In this document: in pieces, positions 11,768 to 21,379 of the stretch | Layout of the letters: every line of letters starts with the position of its first letter | Numbering within the stretch: the stretch's first letter is position 1 | DNA from: Diaporthe sp. PMI_573 | Lineage: Eukaryota > Ascomycota > Sordariomycetes > Diaporthales > Diaporthaceae | Length of the DNA: 64,000 nt | Assembly: GCA_021399435.1 (NCBI GenBank) | Contig: JAJTUP010000062.1 | Coordinates: forward strand, 248,001-312,000 | Reading direction: 5' to 3' | The notes under the pieces: model-generated | Databases searched by the model: none | The model's input: the letters and a program-made list of their open reading frames with translations, nothing else | What the model was told of the DNA's origin: nothing | Made by a program: the position numbers and the translations under genes

Positions 11768-13438
11768 AGGAGAGGGGGTTCTAAAAGGCAGGAGAGGGGG
11801 TCCTGAAAGGCAGGAGGGGGGGTCCTGAAAGGCAGGAGGGGGGGTTTTTAAAAGGCAGGAGAGGGGGTTTTAAAAGGCAGGAGGGGGGTCCTGAAAGGCA
11901 GGAGAGGGGGTCCTGAAAGGCAGGAGGGGGGGTCCTGAAAGGCAGGAGGGGGGGTTTTAAAAGGCAGGAGAGGGGGTTTTAAAAGGCAGGAGGGGGGTTT
12001 TAAAAGGCAGGAGGGGGTCCTGAAAGGCAGGAGGGGGGTTTTAAAAGGCAGGAGGGGGGTTTTAAAAGGCAGGAGGGGGTTTTAAAAGGCAGGAGGGGGT
12101 TTTTAAAAGGCAGGAGGGGGGTCCTGAAAGGCAGGAGGGGGGTCCTGAAAGGCAGGAGAGGGGGGTCCTGAAAGGCAGGAGGGGGGGGTTTTTAAAAGGC
12201 AGGAGGGGGGTTTTAAAAGGCAGGAGGGGGTTTTAAAAGGCAGGAGGGGGGTTTTTAAAAGGCAGGAGGGGGGTCCTGAAAGGCAGGAGGGGGGTCCTGA
12301 AAGGCAGGAGAGGGGGTCCTGAAAGGCAGGGGGGGGTCCTGAAAGGCAGGAGGGGGGGGTTTTTACAAGGCAGGAGAGGGGGTTTTAAAAGGCAGGAGGG
12401 GGGTCTTGAAAGGCAGGAGGGGGGTCCTGAAAGGCAGGAGAGGGGGTCCTGAAAGGCAGGGGGGGGTCCTGAAAGGCAGGAGGGGGGGGTTTTAAAAGGC
12501 AGGAGAGGGGGTTTTAAAAGGGCAGGGAGGGGGGTTTTTAAAAGGCAGGAGGGGGGTCTGAAAGGCAGGAGGGGGGTCCTGAAAGGCAGGAGGGGGGGGT
12601 TTTAAAAGGCAGGAGGGGGGTTTTAAAAGGCAGGAGAGGGGTTTTAAAAGCAGGAGGGGGTTTTAAAAGGCAGGAGGGGGGTTTTAAAAGGCAGGAGGGG
12701 GGGTCCTGAAAGGCAGGAGGGGGTTTTAAAAGGCAGGAGGGGGGTTTTAAAAGGCAGGAGAGGGGGTCCTGAAAGGCAGGGGGGGGGTCCTGAAAGGCAG
12801 GAGGGGGGGGTCCTGAAAGGCAGGAGGGGGGGTTTTAAAAAGGCAGGAGAGGGGTTTTAAAAGGCAGGAGGGGGTCCTGAAAGGCAGGAGGGGGGTCCTG
12901 AAAGGCAGGAGGGGGGTTTTTTAAAAGGCAGGAGGGGGGTTTTAAAAGGCAGGAGGGGGGGTCCTGAAAGGCAGGAGGGGGGGTTTTAAAAGGCAGGAGA
13001 GGTGGTCTGCCTTTTAGGACCCCCCCCTCCTGCCTTTCAGGACCCCCTCTCCTGCCTTTCAGGACCCCCCCTCCTGCCTTTTAAAACCCCCTCTCCTGCC
13101 TTTCAGGACCCCCCTCCTGCCTTTCAGGACCCCCTCTCCTGCCTTTCAGGACCCCCCTCCTGCCTTTTAAAACCCCCCCTCCTGCCTTTCAGGACCCCCC
13201 CTCCTGCCTTTTAAAACCCCCCTCCTGCCTTTTAAAACCCCCCCTCCTGCCTTTCAGGACCCCCCTCCTGCCTTTCAGGACCCCCCTCCTGCCTTTTAAA
13301 ACCCCCCTCCTGCCTTTTAAAACCCCCTCTCCTGCCTTTTAAAACCCCCCTCCTGCCTTTTAAAACCCCCTCTCCTGCCTTTTAAAACCCCCCCTCCTGC
13401 CTTTCAGGACCCCCCCTCCTGCCTTTCAGGACCCCCTC
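11768..13438. repeat. G-rich minisatellite with internal strand switch
   Basis: A tandem array of roughly 18-22 bp units built from GGCAGGAG plus a run of 5-9 G, followed by either TCCTGAAA or TTTTAAAA. About 60 units read in plus orientation to ~13,004. After the junction GGTGGTCTGCC the same units continue in reverse complement (CCTGCCTTTCAGGACCCCC) to 13438, about 20 units. The two unit types are intermixed without strict alternation. Runs of G at regular spacing give strong G-quadruplex potential. The right end abuts the chromovirus LTR at 13439. Open frames inside the array are repeat artefacts. Confidence 0.95.
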
Positions 13439-13620
13439 TGATGGGAAAATAATATTGTAAAACGATGCCCTCCTGAATTCACAGAGAATTCACGGAGGAT
13501 TCCCTAACTATATAAATACACGGTGAATTAACAGTGAATACACCGTGAATTCACCGTGAACGAATAGATTCACGGTGAATTCACGGGAAATTCACCAGTG
13601 ATGCACCGTGGGGTGCATCA
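13439..13620 (-). repeat. chromovirus LTR (3' copy)
   Basis: A 182-bp unit with ends TGATGGG...GCATCA (TG...CA termini, 5-bp inverted TGATG/CATCA). Internally it carries many GAATTCAC/GTGAATTC blocks. A near-identical inverted copy at 61825-62006 has a 5-bp target duplication, which establishes the unit as a transposable terminal repeat. Assignment to the neighbouring chromovirus rests on position: it lies downstream of pol, and the purine-rich GAGCGAGGAA precedes it on the minus strand. Confidence 0.75.
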
Positions 13621-13802
13621 ATTCCTCGCTCAAAATGACTTGGCTCCACCCAAGTCCATCCGGTATATGCAACCAACGGGCGGATGAACTCCGAGGGGTT
13701 CATGTAGCCACGTCGGGCGAAGCCCCTTCTCGTTGACCCCTAGCTAAGTTCATCCAGAGTATGTGATGAAAAAAAAAGGGGGTAGATGAATTCACAAGGA
13801 AT

Positions 13803-14390
13803 TCACGCAGTAATGTCCTGAAAAGGCAGCGAAACCAGAGTGAAACCTATTGTGTTGATGGTGTAGGTATAGGCTTGGGTGGTAGTATTCGGGGGCAGGA
13901 GGTGGTTGGCATGTACGCCTGGTCTGCTTCGCTGGTTAGTGGGAGCTCCGCGACTGTTTGCTCGCCCTTCCATGGGTGGGCGCCAAAGCTTCCAGCCGCG
14001 GTACAGCGGGCTGTTGCGGTCGACCCATCGCGGGATTGGGTACTGGTGGATGTATTCCTGCGCCAGGTACTCGGGGATGGCTCGGCCAATGGGGAAGTCG
14101 GGCAGAATGTCGCGAGGTACGTAGATGTTGCACTCAACATCGCGGTCAGGCAGGCCGTTGTAGCCTTCGTCGTGGAGAGATTGTCGGAACGCCGCGCAGC
14201 CGCCGGTTCGGCGAGCCAACAGGCTGTCGTATCGGCCGGTCGTGGTGTACGTTCGAAGCGACACACCTGTTTCTCCGCCGTACAAGTACGCAGCCCAACG
14301 GTACCCTTGGAGGGAGAGTTTGCCGGCCTTGCACGGCTCGGCCACCAGGCGACGATACTCGTCGGTGCGGCTTCGACGAGGCTGGTCCAC
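13803..14390 (-). CDS. hypothetical ORF downstream of chromovirus pol
   Basis: An open frame of about 195 codons between pol and the 3' LTR, on the same strand. It opens without an ATG: the first codon marked is GTG, and the frame stays open some 100 bp further upstream. The product is rich in Tyr, Trp, Arg and Pro (GYRWAAYLYGGETG, YRGWKLWRPP) and has no domain I recognise. Most fungal chromoviruses end with pol, so this could be an extra element gene, captured sequence, or a chance frame in GC-rich DNA. Two overlapping antisense frames are equally long, which lowers confidence. Confidence 0.35.
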   Translation of the reverse strand: MDQPRRSRTDEYRRLVAEPCKAGKLSLQGYRWAAYLYGGETGVSLRTYTTTGRYDSLLARRTGGCAAFRQSLHDEGYNGLPDRDVECNIYVPRDILPDFPIGRAIPEYLAQEYIHQYPIPRWVDRNSPLYRGWKLWRPPMEGRANSRGAPTNQRSRPGVHANHLLPPNTTTQAYTYTINTIGFTLVSLPFQDITA

Positions 14391-14731
14391 GCCGGGGTCT
14401 CTGGACGTGGGAGTGTCGTGGGTATGGTTCAGACCGAATGGCGGGAGGGCCGTGGCAACGCGGGCTGGTCGGCAACTTGTTGCGGCTTATGCGAGGATGG
14501 TTCGTCGCCGCTGACGGGCGTGAGGTTTGGACGGGCGGGCAAGCCGTGATGGTACAGGGCGGGCAGCGTGGTACAGACAGGCGGAGCAGATGGTGAGCAG
14601 TGTTCGTGAATGGTATGGGAATGCGCTGTGAATTCACGACAAGACGGTGAGGAAGGCGGTGGGTGGTTGCTTGGGTCGCGTGTGAATTCACCGTGTGTTG
14701 ACGGTGAATTGTTTACACGCGCCTTGCCGCC

Positions 14732-17700
14732 CTACGATTGGCCCGTGCCGTTTCGACTGAGCGACGGGTCGACGGCAGCATGGCCGTCTGACATGGTCCC
14801 TTGGGCACCTTGGCCTTGTCCCTGCCGTGGTCCCCTTTTGTTTGCTGTCGCCGGCCGGTTGGCCGGCGACGCGTCCTGGTCGACACGGTCGAGGACCTTA
14901 CGCGGTCCTCGGGGGGTGATGACTTCGCCTGGCTTGGGCAATGGTGGCTCCCTTGCTTCGAGGCCGTGGGCACGCTGACGGAGGGCTGCCATTTGTGCCC
15001 TCCGTGCCTCGAAGTCCTGAATCAGCTCCGCGGCCCGCATGTGCTTAGCGGGCATCCAGACGTTGTACTGGTTTGGGTGGTCCGCCCACTTGATGAGGTA
15101 CTCGACCGTGGTAGCACCTCTCCCAACCTTGCGGTCCCGTCTCTGGATGATCCGCTCGACTTCGTAGTGTTTGAATGCCTCTAGTCCTTCGCCCTGGTCG
15201 TCCTCTACTTCCACGGCCTCCCCAAAAGGGGGGTCTCGGTGGTATGGGTCCGAGGCTGGAGGCTGTGCTGGTGACAACTGCGTCACGGAAACCACGTCGT
15301 GAGCGTTGATGTGTGGTGGGAGCCGCAGTTTGTATGCTAGTACGCCCACCTTCTCCTGTACTTGGACTGGTCCCATCCGCTGCTGGGAGAATTTTCGCGG
15401 AGGGTGCCCTGGTAGGTTATACCCTTTGCCTAAGGATATGTACACCCAGTCCCCCGGATGGAACTGTTTTCGCCGGTGTTTATGGTCGTATTGCATTTTG
15501 GCTGCCATCTGGGCCTCGGCGATAGCAATTTGGGCTTCCTCCTGGTACATCTCGCGGAGCAATGGTGGGCATTCGTCCGCCAGCGAGCTTAGCTGGGACG
15601 GGTTGAATCCGTATAGCAGTTGGTTCGCCGTGCATTTGGTAGCCCGATTATACGCGTTGTTGAGGTTGAATTGCAGGGACGGTATAATGTCAGTCCACTC
15701 GCTGTCGGGGTTTGTGGTTGCCCACATACGTATGGCAATTTCGACTGTCCTATTCTTAACCTCTGATTGCCCGTCGGTTTGTGGATGCCAAGCCGTGGAG
15801 AACAGGAGCTTGGTCTGGAGGTGCTGCCAAAGGCCTTGCCAGAATTCGGACATGAATTTCCGGTCCCTATCCGAGATGATTCGCTTAGGAATTCCCCAGT
15901 TGGAGAGGTAGAGGGTTCGAAGCATGATGGTGGCCCAATCGGTGGCTGTGTATATTGCGTTGCCCGGTATGACAAGGGACGCTTTGCTGTATTTGTCCGT
16001 CACAGACATGAAGGCGTCGAAGAAGGGCGCCCGTGGCAGTTGCCACGGGGTGAGCGCAGCGGGTACATCGGGCAGGCTTGTGACGAAGTCAATAGATATT
16101 GTATGGAACGGTGTTGGTGGTGAGAGTATGGGTTGCATCTCGCCTAGGGGTTTTTGATTGTCGTTGCGGTTCACCGAGCACACGGGGCAATTGTCTATGT
16201 AGTGGGCGATTTTGCGCTTGCAGTTCTTGATCACGTAGAGGTCGGTGAGGTCATGGTAGACCCGGTCTACCCCAAAGTGGTGTTTGGAGTCGTGTGCCTC
16301 GGCGATCAGTGTGTCAGCGACTGGGGACGGTATACAAAGTCGGTGCTTCCCGGTGAATTCCCTTAAGTACAAGAGACCACGTCCGTCCAGGGTGAACGGG
16401 AGCTTGGCCTCTGAGTCGGATTGTTGCAGTTGTTGGATGATCTGAGACCACCGCTTGTGTTCTGAGTAGGCAGCGAGTAGTTGTTCCTTGAAATCCGGAT
16501 CGATTTTGGTTTCAGACATTGAATGTATGGCGAATTCAAGAAGGTTGTCCAGGACTCCCTCATCTTCGACTGGCTGTTGGTAAGTCGGGAGGCGGGACAG
16601 GGCGTCGGCGATGATGTTCGTAGTGCCGGGGATGTGATGGACGTCAAGTTGGTGCTGGCTAAGGTATTCGGAGGCCAGCACCAATTTGAGGTTCATTTTG
16701 GTTTTGTCCACGGTCTCCATGGAGGTTTGGTTGACGATCCCGACTGTTGCGGCGTGGTCGGTGAGGATGTGGACCGGTTGTACCCGGTTGGATCCGATGA
16801 TTGTACGGAGCTTGCGGACGAGCCAGACAAGACATGCCACTTCCAATTCTGTTGGCCAATATTTCCTTTCCGCGGTGTTGAGTGTCTTGCTGAGATATAG
16901 GACGGGGCGTATCCATGCGCGTGGGATAGGCGACTTGCCGTCCCAGGTCTGTCCGTCGGCGAGCTGGAAGCATATTCCTGAGAAGCCGACCTCCTTGGAG
17001 GCATCCAGCTGGATGAATAGCGGGCGGTCGGGGTCTTGGTGAAACAATGCGTTCGGTCCTGTTAGGGCGGCCTGCAGGTCGGTGAAGGCATTCAGTTCCT
17101 CCTTCGTTGGCGTGAAGTCCGCCCGTCGGGTGTACTGTTTTCGTGAGCTGCCCTTAGGCAATTTTCCGTCGGTGCGAGCTACGGACAACATCGCTGTCTT
17201 TCGGCGTTGGAGCGGGTTTACCCGTTGACTATACCGGGGTATTAGGTGTCTGAGATATCCGGTCAGACCGATGAACTTTTCCAATTGTTGGAGTGTAGCC
17301 GGGAACCGAAGTTCGCGGATGGTTTTGATGCGGTCTGATGTGTTGTATAGGCCGAGTCCGTCGACGCGGAATCCGAGTAGTTCCACGGAGGGGTAGCCAA
17401 GGAAGGATTTCTTAGAAGACAGGGAAATGTTTTTGTCTTGGAAGAGTTTGAAGACGGTGCGTAGGTGACGGATGTGCTCGGCAGCGGAGTCCGAAAATAC
17501 GATCATGTCGTCGATGAACGCTGTTGCGAAGGCGCGGTGCGGTCGCAGCAGGTGATCCATGTAACGCTGTACATGCGCCGGCGAATTGCGGAAACCCATG
17601 ATGGCTACCTTGAACCGTTCTTGCCCGCGGTGGCTCACCACGGTGAATCGATCCTGGTGCGGAGGATAGACCATGAATTGATAGAAGAATAAGCTGGCGT

Positions 17701-18445
17701 CTACTACCGAGAGGTAGGCCTTGCCTCGTATCTTCCGAATGACCTCGGATTGAAGAGGCAGTGGGTATGCGTCGGGCACAGTAACCTTGTTGAGCGCCCT
17801 AAGATCTACCACAATTCTGCCTTTACGCTGACCGTGTACTGTCCTCCAAACCACGAAGATGGGCGAGCCAAATGGGGTGGCCGTGTTAACCCACTCAGCT
17901 CTACCTTTTGCGTGAAGGCCGTCCATGAGTTCATCGATGAGTTTCCGGTCTTCTTCGCTGGAGTAGTATGGTCTTTTACCAATTTTGTGGTTCTGCCATC
18001 CTTCTACCAGTGGTATTCTCATCTGGTGGTCTTCTGTGATGTCGATCGGTCCATTGTCTTCGAAGATATCTCGAAATTCCTCTACTAGTTTCCCGGCGTT
18101 ATCGAGGAACTGGAGCGAGCCGTTGTACACGTGGACTCCGTTCGGCAATTTCGTCTCCGGTAGGTCCTTTGACTTGGAGATGCCTAGTTTGCCGTCTGGT
18201 CTTAAGTGTTCGCGGAACTCCGAGATCTCGCGTTCAGGCAATGTTTCGAGGTGTTCGGCGTCTGGCTCCGCTCCTGGAGGAGCAGTTGTGCCGTCCTTGG
18301 TTTGGATGTCGTGCGAACCGGCCAGAGTGTTTAAGAGATTGGTCGGGTCGAATGTCTTAGAGAAGGGCAATAGATTGTTCGTTGGTGGATGGGCCATCGA
18401 TTCCACGACAGCCTGTACTCCCAGCTTCCAGCTGGTGGGACTCAT
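14732..18445 (-). CDS. pol: chromovirus pol: RT, RNase H, integrase, chromodomain
   Basis: 1,237 residues from ATG 18445, without a stop. The reverse transcriptase spans about 145-330 with catalytic FIDDMIVF near 310. RNase H has LDASKE near 460, then a Glu (ELEVACL) and a second Asp (LTDHAA). The integrase shows the zinc-binding HDSKHHFG...CPVC, the core D (SIDFVTSLP), D (SDRDRKF) and E (TDGQSEVKNR). A chromodomain follows near 1095-1155 (YEVERIIQRR, YLIKWADHP, NVWMPAKHM). No protease or gag sequence precedes it in the window. The true frame extends upstream of the ATG to about 18,510, so 18445 is an internal methionine of a truncated polyprotein. All visible catalytic residues are kept, which suggests a fairly young copy. 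Confidence 0.92.
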   Translation of the reverse strand: MSPTSWKLGVQAVVESMAHPPTNNLLPFSKTFDPTNLLNTLAGSHDIQTKDGTTAPPGAEPDAEHLETLPEREISEFREHLRPDGKLGISKSKDLPETKLPNGVHVYNGSLQFLDNAGKLVEEFRDIFEDNGPIDITEDHQMRIPLVEGWQNHKIGKRPYYSSEEDRKLIDELMDGLHAKGRAEWVNTATPFGSPIFVVWRTVHGQRKGRIVVDLRALNKVTVPDAYPLPLQSEVIRKIRGKAYLSVVDASLFFYQFMVYPPHQDRFTVVSHRGQERFKVAIMGFRNSPAHVQRYMDHLLRPHRAFATAFIDDMIVFSDSAAEHIRHLRTVFKLFQDKNISLSSKKSFLGYPSVELLGFRVDGLGLYNTSDRIKTIRELRFPATLQQLEKFIGLTGYLRHLIPRYSQRVNPLQRRKTAMLSVARTDGKLPKGSSRKQYTRRADFTPTKEELNAFTDLQAALTGPNALFHQDPDRPLFIQLDASKEVGFSGICFQLADGQTWDGKSPIPRAWIRPVLYLSKTLNTAERKYWPTELEVACLVWLVRKLRTIIGSNRVQPVHILTDHAATVGIVNQTSMETVDKTKMNLKLVLASEYLSQHQLDVHHIPGTTNIIADALSRLPTYQQPVEDEGVLDNLLEFAIHSMSETKIDPDFKEQLLAAYSEHKRWSQIIQQLQQSDSEAKLPFTLDGRGLLYLREFTGKHRLCIPSPVADTLIAEAHDSKHHFGVDRVYHDLTDLYVIKNCKRKIAHYIDNCPVCSVNRNDNQKPLGEMQPILSPPTPFHTISIDFVTSLPDVPAALTPWQLPRAPFFDAFMSVTDKYSKASLVIPGNAIYTATDWATIMLRTLYLSNWGIPKRIISDRDRKFMSEFWQGLWQHLQTKLLFSTAWHPQTDGQSEVKNRTVEIAIRMWATTNPDSEWTDIIPSLQFNLNNAYNRATKCTANQLLYGFNPSQLSSLADECPPLLREMYQEEAQIAIAEAQMAAKMQYDHKHRRKQFHPGDWVYISLGKGYNLPGHPPRKFSQQRMGPVQVQEKVGVLAYKLRLPPHINAHDVVSVTQLSPAQPPASDPYHRDPPFGEAVEVEDDQGEGLEAFKHYEVERIIQRRDRKVGRGATTVEYLIKWADHPNQYNVWMPAKHMRAAELIQDFEARRAQMAALRQRAHGLEAREPPLPKPGEVITPRGPRKVLDRVDQDASPANRPATANKRGPRQGQGQGAQGTMSDGHAAVDPSLSRNGTGQS

Positions 18446-18513
18446 GTGTTCTGAAACGAATGGCGATAGGATTCCGAGGCGAGAGTTTCTTCGGATTTTA
18501 TTTAAATGCTTTC

Positions 18514-18554
18514 TTTAATTATTATAAAATTATATTAATTTTATAATAATTAAA
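18514..18554. repeat. perfect 41-bp AT palindrome at truncation point
   Basis: Arms of 19 bp (TTTAATTATTATAAAATTA and its exact reverse complement) are separated by TAT. It sits where the open chromovirus frame is cut off, and can form a cruciform. Confidence 0.9.
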
Positions 18555-18557
18555 TAA

Positions 18558-20165
18558 AGGCCCAGCACCCAGCCATTTCTTGTCCGCCAATGACAACCAA
18601 ACATGCATAGTGCAATGAAACCTGCCTTGCATAGTGACGAGCATGATGCAGCTTGTTGATTTATGGTGAACCTCACTTACTGGTTCAGAAATCAAACAAG
18701 TTGCTCTTGTTTCCCTGTTCCACTCCCTTCATGCTGGGCATATTTATGTAATATCCTGTGCATTCTTCGGATTGAGAGCGGCCCATGCTGTCCGATGTTG
18801 CTGCCTCGAAGCAAGTCGCTCCTACCTCTGCGAGAATGATCTGCACTGTCAGCACATGGCCTGAGGTATTCTGCTTCTTCGGTTGTGGTGTTGATGGAGG
18901 GTATAGTGTTGTTCGGTCCTTAGATGGCTTCTGGCTTTTGAGTTTCGAAGCGTGGGTTGTGGACTGGGAAGGTAGGTGTGATGATTGGGCGTGTACTTAC
19001 GCGACGTTGTTTTTTGCAAAGCTACTTGCGGTCGTTGCTACAGCCAACCCTTTGCTGGTCTTGCATTTGTTATTGGAGTAAGTTTGAGAGTAAGTCCGCG
19101 CTGCTGAGAAGGCGATAGAGGGGTTGCTGTTTGTCTGTGTCGTGTGGGGGCGTCAAGATGGTGAGGTTGTGAAGGAGCGGAGTGGACTTCTGTCGGTCGC
19201 CTGTTTGCAGTAAACGAAATATTAGTAGCTGTTTGCCTAGCTTGCACGTCTTTAAACTTAGTTGGCTGAGGTTGGTCGTAAGGCCATTTAAGAATGACCT
19301 TTACCTTGGAAGGTGACGTACCCACAACATTTGTTACCGACTTACATCCACACCTGTTACGCCTCCTTTGAACGATAAAATACAGCGGGGAGGATGGAGC
19401 AACCATTAGTTGAGGTATGTTATCTTGTTGCTTGGTCTAGCTGGTTGTGCTGGCTGACAGTTGCCCAGTCGGGCTTGTTTTACCAGCCAAGATCAAAGTG
19501 TCAAGCTTATCGAGATCATTACCATGTCGCGTCGCCTCGTGTCTTGATGTTTCGGCTTTCAACCTGCCAGGTTGTCCAGGCACTCTGTGTCTTGGTTAGG
19601 ATGTTCGTATGCAACTGAGCACTAAAGAGGTATGGATCGCTAACATTTCAACCAGCATGGAATTGGGTCTTCTGCCGGCCGGTGCCGCTTTCTCAAGAAT
19701 TGAAGCTCCCGTAAGACAGCTAAGAGGATTACTCGGGAAGTGGCGAGTTGTACCAACAGTGCAGCTGCTCTTCGCCGCGTCGAGGGTCGGGTCTGTAATT
19801 CGCTTCCGGGATAATGTTGGTGGAGATGGCATTGGATTATGTACACCCAGGAGACGAGCATGGTGTTCTTGCAAACAGACTTTGAAGTAAGTCATATGTC
19901 CAACTCAATCAGTCTCTCATTTCAATCTCTATCTCAAGACATACATGAAAAGTGGTTGGTCGAGTACTTCTCCACAGTGTGTGCTCAAGATCGCCCCGCA
20001 GATTTCGTTGAGACGGGTACCCTGGAATCTCCGAGATTTGGGTGTGCACAGAGGTAAGGTAGGTTGTGCAGTTAACGTTGTGTTGGCGGTGTGTGTATTG
20101 AGAGACAGCTCGATTCGGCAAAAGAGAGGTAAGGCACCCATCAAGTAAGTATCTACCTACATGTC
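18558..20165. other. no gene recognised
   Basis: Open frames here (the longest about 90-120 codons on either strand, near 18.8-19.9 kb) have no recognisable domain and overlap antisense frames of similar length. Possible donor-like GTATGTT and acceptor-like CAG sites occur near 19.4-19.5 kb, but I could not build a continuous coding sequence from them. Confidence 0.4.
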
Positions 20166-20169
20166 ACTA

Positions 20170-21039
20170 TTACAGGCGCTTCTCCAAGCAAGCCGCATCG
20201 GAGCGCTTCGGATATCTCTGGACCATGTTCTTCATCGACGGGAAGAAACGCATCTTCTCTTCGCCGGACGTATCTTTCTCGGTATCGTCGGTATCGTCGA
20301 CGTCGACGTCGTTGGCCATTTCGGCCTCAATCCTGGCCCACAACTCATTCCACTCAATCCACCTCAAGCCAACGTGCTTGCGCGGTTCCATAATCTGGTG
20401 AGGACAGTTCGGGTTAGTATCTCCATTCTCTGTGTAAAATATCTCGAACTGGCCAAGGGAGTAAAAGGGAGCATCTGGTCCTGGATCCAAGATACTACAC
20501 TTCCACCGGGAACAGCAGCAGCAGCAGCAGCAGCAGCGAATGAAGGGCAAGGGAAAAGCAACACATCATCAACCAACCTCAGGTTCCTGCTCGGGATCAA
20601 CTTGCTCCAGGACAAAGAAGAAGCAGCGCCACTGGTCGTTCTTCAAGAAGTCATCGGTCTCGCCCCACACCGTCTCGTCTCCGATGGGCTTGATGACCAC
20701 CTTCAGGCCGACCTCCTCTTCCATTTCGCGCATGATCGTCTCCTCCGGGGTCTCGTCCTCGTCCGCGCCACCGCCCGGGAAGGACCAGGTGTCTGTGAGT
20801 TCTCCTAGTTAGCGCAAACTGTCCGACTGCACATGTGTGTTTCGTTTTGGGAGAGGGGAGGTGTTGAGGTGTTCGTCTTGCCGCTTACCGGGAGGACCGT
20901 CTATTTTAGTCGTCTTGTTCTTCAGCCTGCGGTGGATAAGCAGGACCTTGCCTTCTTTCCGAAGAATGCCCATGGTGCCCATCCTGGCCTTCTTGCCATA
21001 CTTGAGGCGCGTGATGGTGTTGGCTTTGGGGACAGACAT
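20170..21039 (-). CDS. Nudix hydrolase
   Basis: Nudix enzymes hydrolyse nucleoside diphosphates linked to another moiety. Three exons: 20889-21039, 20578-20792, 20170-20394, giving 196 residues. ATG 21039 was chosen because MSVPKANTITRLKYG leads straight into the fold. The Nudix box is complete: G-G-A-D-E-D-E, seven residues, then REMEEEVGL (about residues 57-79), preceded by DTWSFPGGG. Splicing exon 2 to exon 3 (..PEQEPE/IMEPRKHVGLRW) restores the EP-x-KHE-x-x-x-W pattern of small fungal Nudix proteins. The 183-bp second intron contains a (CTG)n tract near its middle. No signal peptide is seen, so it is probably cytosolic. The substrate cannot be inferred. Confidence 0.85.
20518..20538. repeat. 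CAG/CTG microsatellite inside Nudix intron
   Basis: Seven consecutive CAG triplets on the plus strand (CTG on the gene strand) inside intron 2 of the Nudix gene. If this intron were retained the tract would be translated, so the splice choice matters. Confidence 0.8.
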
Positions 21040-21223
21040 TGCGAGCTTGGATCTGAGGTATACGCGTTTAAAGAAGGGAGATAAGAAGGGTGGGATTTGT
21101 CTGATGAGTTGATGGCAGCGACAGGCGGGTGGCTTTATACATGTCACTGGTAAAAGAAACAGGCTGTGAATGGTTTCATCGGATGTCTCGGGGTCATTGT
21201 GAATCAGCCTGTCAGCCTAGCAG

Positions 21224-21374
21224 CATGTCAGCCCTGGCTTGGCTAATCCGTCAAAGTCTTGGAATCAATCACGTCTTTTGCCACATGCAAGCCTCGAAAC
21301 TTACTGTGGGAAAAGGCACCCTGGCGCATGTCAACCCTGGCTTGGCTAGTCGGTCAGAGTCTTGGAACTAATCA
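21224..21374 (+). repeat. 48-bp direct repeat pair
   Basis: CATGTCAGCCCTGGCTTGGC at 21224-21271 recurs with about 80-85% match at 21327-21374 (CATGTCAACCCTGGCTTGGC), with GTCTTGGAA shared downstream. It lies just upstream of the Nudix gene. Confidence 0.75.
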
Positions 21375-21379
21375 GATTT

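Larger units (their letters stand above)
13439..18510 (-). mobile_element. Ty3/gypsy chromovirus, 5'-truncated
   Basis: The element reads on the minus strand: open pol frame from about 18,510, chromodomain at the pol C-terminus, a further open frame, then a 182-bp terminal repeat at 13439-13620. There is no gag, no protease, and no 5' LTR to the right of 18,510. The reading frame stays open upstream of ATG 18445 (..RLGILSPFVSEHM) and runs into an AT palindrome, which marks the truncation. Chromoviruses use the chromodomain to target chromatin. It cannot transpose autonomously as it stands. Confidence 0.85.

Noticed and set aside
13002..13214. Open frame with PPPAFQDPLSCLSGPP-type repeats
   Set aside because: It is the translated C-rich half of the minisatellite; every frame of the array stays open because the unit lacks stops.
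11765..13438. CRISPR array
   Set aside because: The units are contiguous minisatellite repeats with no unique spacers, and the genome is eukaryotic.
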